A stretch of 64,000 bases of DNA from Patiria miniata (lineage: Eukaryota > Echinodermata > Asteroidea > Valvatida > Asterinidae). Positions 58,401 through 64,000 of this stretch are shown in pieces. The translations under genes and the position numbers were made by a program. Where the stretch lies: positions 35,299,315-35,363,314 of the forward strand of contig NW_024037069.1 in NCBI RefSeq assembly GCF_015706575.1, in the 5' to 3' direction. The first letter of the stretch is position 1, and every line of letters begins with the position of its first letter. The notes under the pieces were generated by a model. The model worked only from the letters and a program-made list of their open reading frames with translations, made no database searches and had not been told where the DNA came from.

Positions 58401-59465
58401 TTTTGACAAAAATGCAAGGCTAACCCCTTACATTTATGATTTTACAGAAAAAGTCAAATTTTGCCCAATTTTGATAAAAAGGCAAGGCTAACCCCTTATA
58501 TACGTGATTTTTTCAGAAAAAGTCAAATTTTCCCAATTTTGACAAAAATGCAAGGCTAACCCCTTGCATTCGTGTTTTTCTAAAAAAGTCAAATTTTGCC
58601 CAATTTTGACAAAAATGCAAGGCTAACCCCTTACATTTGTGATTTTTCAGAAAAAGTCAAATTTTCCCAATTTTGACAAAAATGCAAGGCTAACCCTTTC
58701 ATTCGTGTTTTTCTAGAAAAAGTCAAATTTTGCCCAATTTTGACAAAAATGCAAGGCTAACCCCTTACATTTGTGATTTTTCAGAAAAAGTCAAATTTTG
58801 CCCAATTTTGACAAAAAGGCAAGGCTAACCCCTTATATACGTGATTTTTTCAGAAAAAGTCAAATTTTCCCAATTTTGACAAAAATGCAAGGCTAACCCC
58901 TTGCATTCGTGTTTTTCTAGAAAAAGTCAAATTTTGCCCAATTTTGACAAAAATGCAAGGCTAACCCCTTACATAAGTGATTTTTCAGAAAAAGTCAAAT
59001 TTTGCCCAATTTTGATAAAAAGGCAAGGCTAACCCCTTATATACGTGATTTTCCTTTAAAAAAAATGAAATATTGCCCAACCCAATTTTGATAAAAATGC
59101 ACGGGCTTACCCCTTACATTTGTGAATTTCTAGAAAAAGTCAAATTCTGCCCAATTGTGACAAAAATGCAAGGCTAACCCCTTACATACGTGATTTTTTT
59201 CAGAAAAAGTCAAATTTTGCCAAATTGTAATAAAAATGCAAGGCTAACCCCTTTTGTGAATTTCAAGAAAAAGTCAAAATTTGCCCAATTTTGACAAAAA
59301 TGCAAGGCTAACCCCTTGCATTTGTGAATTTCTAGAAAAAGTCCAATTTTGCACAATTTATGTAAAAATGCAAGGCTAACCCCTTGCATTTGTGACTATC
59401 TAGAAAAATCAAATGTTGCCCAATTTTGATAAAAATGCAAGGCTTACTACCCTTTACGTTTTTTT
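55500..59465. repeat. 68-bp satellite array, about 58 copies
   Basis: Head-to-tail monomers of about 68 bp with the core GCAAGGCTAACCCCTTA and an AGAAAAAGTCAAATTTTGCC block. Two main variants alternate: GACAAAAATGC with TTACATTTGTGA, and GATAAAAAGGC with TTATATACGTGA. Edge monomers are more diverged than central ones, as expected of unequal exchange. No open frame runs through the array. Confidence 0.97.
56160..57925. repeat. 884-bp higher-order repeat inside the satellite
   Basis: Diagnostic variants recur at a constant 884-bp spacing (13 monomers): AGAAAATGTC at 56491 and 57375, TGTTGCCC at 56841 and 57725, CTTGCATTCG at 56741 and 57625. Two adjacent copies are seen; a third is partial and carries a deletion near 58224. 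The outer limits given are approximate. Confidence 0.85.
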
Positions 59466-59740
59466 TCCCAGAAAAAAATGGTTTGCATAAAATATGAAAA
59501 AACCCTGTTGTCAAACTCCCCTATTAATTGGCTTATGGTCCCAATCACAACCAAATAAAGACAATATTAAATGCCAACATGGAATCAATTATGTGTTTTT
59601 ACTATGTTTCACTCGATTAATTTCAATGTACAATATTTTGAGGTTAGTATCGGTATAAACAAGCACACGTAATTACAACATTCCTGACTATTATAGATAC
59701 TTTCTTGATATAGGCACTTACACGCGTTAACATAGCAAAA

Positions 59741-59983
59741 TTGCATACAAGTATTGTGTTTTTTTTTAATAAAACTCTGGTCCAATTTGACATTATGGGT
59801 ATAATTATATTTCGCTCAGTATATCATTTTGTGTACTTGGAAGTGGCTGTCCAGCTCTTTAAATCAAAGTGGACCCAGATCATCACAAAATACAGAAACT
59901 ATTGCAGTGCTGATTTGAAGCAACAAGTTAAGCACGATTTTGCTATGAGCCAGCGAGAAGCAAAACAGATTGATACATTTTAG
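59741..59983 (+). other. Short unrecognised open frame next to the satellite
   Basis: An 80-codon open frame whose second half (about 59850-59983) has protein-like composition: KSKWTQIITKYRNYC, then LKQQVKHDF, then QREAKQID. It vaguely resembles a SANT/Myb-type helix. The first codons are AT-rich and non-ATG starts are possible. It could be a gene fragment or chance. Confidence 0.18.
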
Positions 59984-60504
59984 TTGGTTACTTTTTTTGC
60001 CTTAAAGCTTTGAAGCATGCACATTTTTTGCTGGATAATTCTTGGTGTTAGTAGCATTATGAATGAATATAGTTGTTATTGTCACATTAAATACATGAAT
60101 AGTTTGAAATGACTTCATAAGTTTTTGTATGAAAACCTAGAAATGTTCTGGACAAAATTATTTGCAACTATACTGAAGCAGTTTATATTCAGTTGAGTAC
60201 AAACTTCAATAACAATTTTTTGGTGTTGTGTTTTAAATATATAATATTGTTAATTGGACCATACTTTATTTTACTTAAATTTATTGTGTACATACTAGAG
60301 GCAAACATAAGCTGGTAACTGTTCAACTTTATCCAAAACAGCCTCATTTCCAACGAACAGAATATTAAATTACAACGAAACTAATAACACTCTTAGCATT
60401 AAATGTGCAAATAGTGACTTAAATTTTAGAGTACAAAATTCTTTGTCTTCGTATGGCTCTGTAGAAATGCTTTTGATCCACAAACATACAACACTATTAT
60501 AAAG

Positions 60505-60655
60505 ATGACAAAATATTTGACATATCAGAATAGATATCATTTGGAGTACCGTTATAACAAAATATTTGACATGTCAGAATAGATATCATTTTGGAGTACT
60601 GTTACAACAAAATATTTGACATACAATAGATATTATTTTGAAATACCGTTATTAC
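60505..60655. repeat. About 55-bp tandem repeat, three copies
   Basis: Units share AACAAAATATTTGACAT and AATAGATATCATTTTGGAGT. They lie about 1 kb right of the satellite. Confidence 0.85.
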
Positions 60656-62614
60656 GCACATTAATAAACTACAAAACAGAAAAAATATCGCTAAGTATGG
60701 ATATTGATATTTTCATACGAAGAGCTTGCTTCTGAAACAAATACAAAAGTTTATATCACAAAATTAAATCCTATTAATCTTCAATCTTTTCAGAAACACA
60801 AGAAAAGTGTGAGCGTGTACAACACTACACAGTAGGTCCAAACTAAATTTACAGAACAAAATCAAGGTAACAAAATTATACAGGCTTTGAAACTTTTTTT
60901 TGTAGGAGTACATTCACTTGTTTCAGAAAAACAATCTTCACTCCTGTATGTATCATCTCATTCTGTGACTTATACACACGTTCTGCCCAGCAGAGAAGCC
61001 AACAAATAGACAGATTTTTCTTCTGAAATACTGCAGACATCTTCGATTCCACTGAAACAGCTCATAACCAAATATACTGATTATCATAAATAGCCAATCT
61101 AGGTCCATCTAAGTACTTTGGGATATAACAAATACATTAATTTGTTTGTTTTCAAAATGACAGGTACAAAGTTAGTACAGATAACAAAAGTAATGGCTGT
61201 TGTTATGGTAACGGTATTTATAAAAATAGAGCAAAAAGGTAACAGAGTACAAAATGAATTGATCAATTTTACAATAACATGTTGTCAAGTAGGGAAACTT
61301 TGATGTTATCGTCAACTGAACTAAAGAAATCTTTGCTCAATTTCATGGACTTGATAAGCAGAATCTATTGCTTCGCAATTCTAAGTGATTAACCCACATT
61401 TATATATATATATATATTGATTTACAGAATAATCCACAGAATACTAAGGTGGTTACTTGGTAGGCATCATCAGAATTATAATGGCTATGGCTACCGGGTA
61501 GCATTAATGCATGCGTCTGAGGAAGCGGCTGCAGCCGTATCGCATAGACACGTGTGTTGCCGCTAGCCACAGCCATGTAATTCAAACACGGCCATGTTTT
61601 CCGTCCCAAGCATGATGTCATTTGAATATATTCAACGCTTCTTTGACACGTGACACGTTCTGTCAAAAGGAATGAATTCTTTTGTGCCTCGTTTTATTCA
61701 ATTTATCTCTGATTCCTACTCATATATTCAGTTGCATAGTGAGTGATATTGAATATTTCAGAATACATCACAAGGCTGATAAGAAAATATGAAACTTAAA
61801 GGAGAAAAACAAAGTGATACATGAATATTTCATTTCTTGTTATTGTTACTTTAAATAGGCAAATATATACAGACATAGAGCTTGCAAAACTAATACAAAG
61901 GCTTACTATAATAAACAGTGCTGTTGCTTTCAAAGTATTATAATACTTGTATGCATGAAATATAGTTCTGCTTTATTTCGCTAGCTTTTTTGAATGGCAT
62001 TTCATAAGAAAATCAAAAGTGAATTAAGGGTGGAGAGAAAGTAACAGTATCAATTTGAAATAATTTCATTCGTGCCAATAAGCGATGATGTTCAAGATTT
62101 CACAAAAAGAGACACATGAAGCCAAACTCAGAGGGCCGAGCCACAGCCTGAACTGAACCCTGGACTTCAGAACTGTGCCTACACCCAAACAACCAGGGCC
62201 TAGTCAGAAACTGAAGCTGAACCCTGGATTTGAGTAACAGCTTAGGTCCGCTCCACTGCTAAACTCAAGCAAGCAGCCACTTTCCTTTAATAAGGAATAC
62301 ATTTACCATTTACTCTGATATGAAATATATAACTAATTATTGATTTTAACAGCACCGCACACATTAGTATTGTCACCTGAACTCCATTCAGCTTACTGTT
62401 AGCAAAACAAATCACTGTTCCCAGGAACAGGATTTCACAATTCTTTGAACTTTAAGACATATTTATTTTGTTGTCCTCGCTTGAATGAACTTCCCTGCCC
62501 AGCAGAGAATGAACACAATCACAAGCTAGGAAGTCTGTGTTTGGCAGAGCAAAGACATTGGGATCTGTTCATTATCAAGTGAAGATAAGAGATGCAAAGA
62601 TTACAAACAGGGAT

Positions 62615-62965
62615 GCAGTGGAGTCCATCGCAAGTCCAGTCACAAGTCCATCACAAGAAACAGTGGATGAACAATAACAAAGGATTGCCTTCGTCAAGCT
62701 CCTTGAATAGCTTGTGAGTTGAACTGGGACTGGAGGACTTGTGCTGACTTGTGATGGATTGTGATGGATTTACAGGGACTAACGATGGACTTATGATGGA
62801 CTTGCAGGGACTTGTGATGGATTTACAGGGACTAATGATGGACTTGTGATGGACTTGTGATGGACTTGTGATGGATTTACAGGGACTTGTGATGGATTTA
62901 CAGGGACTTGTGATGGACTTGCAGGGACTTGTGATGGACTTGTGATGGACGTGTGATGGTCTGGA
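62615..62965. repeat. CTTGTGATGGA minisatellite
   Basis: Many copies of GGACTTGTGATGGA and GATTTACAGGGACTTGTGAT in irregular order, preceded by a reverse-oriented TCCATCACAAG stretch at about 62620-62660. Confidence 0.85.
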
Positions 62966-63004
62966 CTACATCCCTGATGATGAGCATCTTTAGTGTGGTA
63001 GGAG

Positions 63005-63079
63005 TTACTTGAACATGTCCTCCCATTGCTGCGCCATGATGAGGCTTCGTCTCTGCGGTCGGTACTTGGGCATCGGTGT
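63005..63079 (-). CDS. Candidate last coding exon of an unidentified minus-strand gene
   Basis: A TTTGTTTCAG acceptor is followed by 24 codons and TAA in phase 0, reading TPMPKYRPQRRSLIMA and then QQWEDMFK. The basic/aromatic composition and the clean acceptor look like a conserved C-terminus, but the protein was not recognised. Upstream exons would lie beyond the right edge. A minus-strand AATAAA lies at 62467-62462. Confidence 0.45.
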   Translation of the reverse strand, partial: TPMPKYRPQRRSLIMAQQWEDMFK

Positions 63080-63157
63080 CTGAAACAAAAAATGGTGGAT
63101 GGATAAATTCACATTCAGTACATCTGCAAGAGCAGTGATGGACCTCACATGATATCA

Positions 63158-63312
63158 ACTCTAAAGCCCGGTTCATACTCGGCGCGAAAGCGAAAGCGAA
63201 TTTCTGACGTCATGGCATGTATTCGCGCTGCGAATTCGTAAAAGTTGAACATATTTCAAAAAGTTGAACATATTTCATGCATTCGCATGAAGTATGAACC
63301 GGGCTTTAGAGT
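63158..63312. mobile_element. Short MITE with ACTCTAAAGCCCGGTTCATA ends
   Basis: Perfect 22-bp inverted ends. The CG-rich interior contains AAAGCGAAAGCGAA and a duplicated AAAGTTGAACATATTTCA. Confidence 0.8.
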
Positions 63313-63559
63313 ACGGCAAGTTGATATATCAGCTCAGAATGATAAATTTCAGCTCAGACATCACTGCAAATTGTTTACCATTCTGTAATCAAGAGTTCAT
63401 ACCCCTGAATGCTGGGGTTATAGATCATACATGTAGCTCTTGCTCAGTACTAAAACATCCGTGTTCAAATGAATTTTGAAAACACTCTTGAGCCTTATGT
63501 TGAACTTACCAATTTGTTTGTGTAAATACACCCTATGAAACATCTTGCAGACAATTGTG

Positions 63560-63665
63560 TCGTTACCTCTAAAACTAGGTTCGAATCTGACCCAAACCAA
63601 CAATAGTAATGGGTTTTCAGTTCCTGCCTGATTCAATGCGTTTTCCTTGGCCTAATATTCCAGAG
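63560..63665 (+). mobile_element. tRNA-like SINE, same tail as 39920
   Basis: AGGTTCGAATCTGACC is a B box; CAGTTCCTGCCTGATTCAAT matches the tail at 39920. Confidence 0.5.
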
Positions 63666-63747
63666 TTACATGTATCTCCCTATCCATAAAACTGAGTATT
63701 TCTTTATCATTTTGTCTCTTAAGGCTTTTTCAGGCTTAATAGCTAAA

Positions 63748-63955
63748 TAATGAAAGGTTTGCGGAAACACCATGTGCGAATAATTTCTAAACTAAGAGAA
63801 TGGTTCTGAAAAGAACCAGAGGTATAAACTCTCCTGAAGACGGTCAGGGCATACTGACCGGAACGTTGAGTTTATACCTCTGGTTCTTTTCAGAACCATT
63901 CTCTTAGTTGAGAAATTATTCGCACATGGTGTTTCCGCAAACCTTTCATTATTTA
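63748..63955. mobile_element. Fold-back MITE near the right edge
   Basis: AATGAAAGGTTTGCGGAAAC is mirrored by GTTTCCGCAAACCTTTCATT; the interior has CTCCTGAAGACGGTC and GGAACGTTGAG. The flank carries the same TATCTCCACCATGC word as the copy at 22999. Confidence 0.8.
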
Positions 63956-64000
63956 GTATCTCCACCATGCAAAGCCTCAAATCTTACTTAGGCTTAATAG

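Larger units (their letters stand above)
59466..63004. other. AT-rich region right of the satellite
   Basis: No convincing exon. Contains the 55-bp repeat, a (TA)n run near 61401-61416, a fold-back-like block with ATGGCTATGGCTACC (about 61480-61585) and the minisatellite. Much of it may be the 3'UTR of the minus-strand gene ending at 63005. Confidence 0.4.

Noticed and set aside
55500..59465. CRISPR-like array
   Set aside because: Units are head-to-tail with no unique spacers, in a eukaryotic context; it is a satellite.
62898..63176. 92-codon minus-strand frame through the minisatellite
   Set aside because: Its C-terminal part is repeat sequence; the better reading is the shorter, differently framed exon 63005-63079.

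Overview
The window is animal genomic DNA: long introns with GT-AG borders, AT-rich spacers, and many short fold-back and tRNA-derived repeats. The repeat style (TTAA-bounded mini-elements, CTGAAGACG fold-backs, poly-C tracts) and the protein sequences suggest a marine invertebrate deuterostome, most likely an echinoderm. The species call is an inference.

Four multi-exon protein genes could be reconstructed, and each has a coding total divisible by three. (1) A ROR-type receptor tyrosine kinase, + strand, 6209-24746, 13 exons, 1074 residues. Its ectodomain is unusual: Ig-Frizzled-Ig-Frizzled-kringle, where ROR normally has one Ig and one Frizzled domain. (2) A ZGLP1-like GATA-type zinc-finger protein, + strand, 29561-33004; the ends are clear and the middle exons less certain. 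(3) DNAJC21, the J-domain ribosome-biogenesis cochaperone, - strand, 41522-35963, 11 exons, 576 residues. (4) eEF1D, a guanine-nucleotide exchange subunit of elongation factor 1, + strand, 43767-54008, 11 exons, 277 residues. DNAJC21 and eEF1D are divergent, 2.2 kb apart, and a perfect 20-bp inverted repeat lies between them. The genes belong to different pathways (Wnt-receptor signalling, transcription, 60S maturation, translation elongation); nothing suggests they act together.

Layout: 1-6208 upstream sequence with SINEs, MITEs and one orphan exon-like block (840-897) whose reading phase fits the ROR Ig1 exon; 6209-24746 ROR; 24747-29560 AT-rich 3'UTR/intergenic; 29561-33004 ZGLP1-like; 33005-35962 spacer with duplicated poly-C/G blocks; 35963-41522 DNAJC21; 41523-43766 divergent promoter region; 43767-54008 eEF1D; 54009-55430 nested MITEs and a poly(A) signal; 55500-59465 a 68-bp satellite array with an 884-bp higher-order repeat; 59466-63004 AT-rich sequence and a minisatellite, probably the 3'UTR of a minus-strand gene whose last coding exon appears at 63005-63079; 63080-64000 MITEs and a SINE.

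No prokaryote-type defence system, CRISPR array, rRNA or clearly functional tRNA gene was seen. The most notable items are the tandem Ig-Frizzled duplication in ROR, the satellite array, and several TTAA-bounded MITE families.
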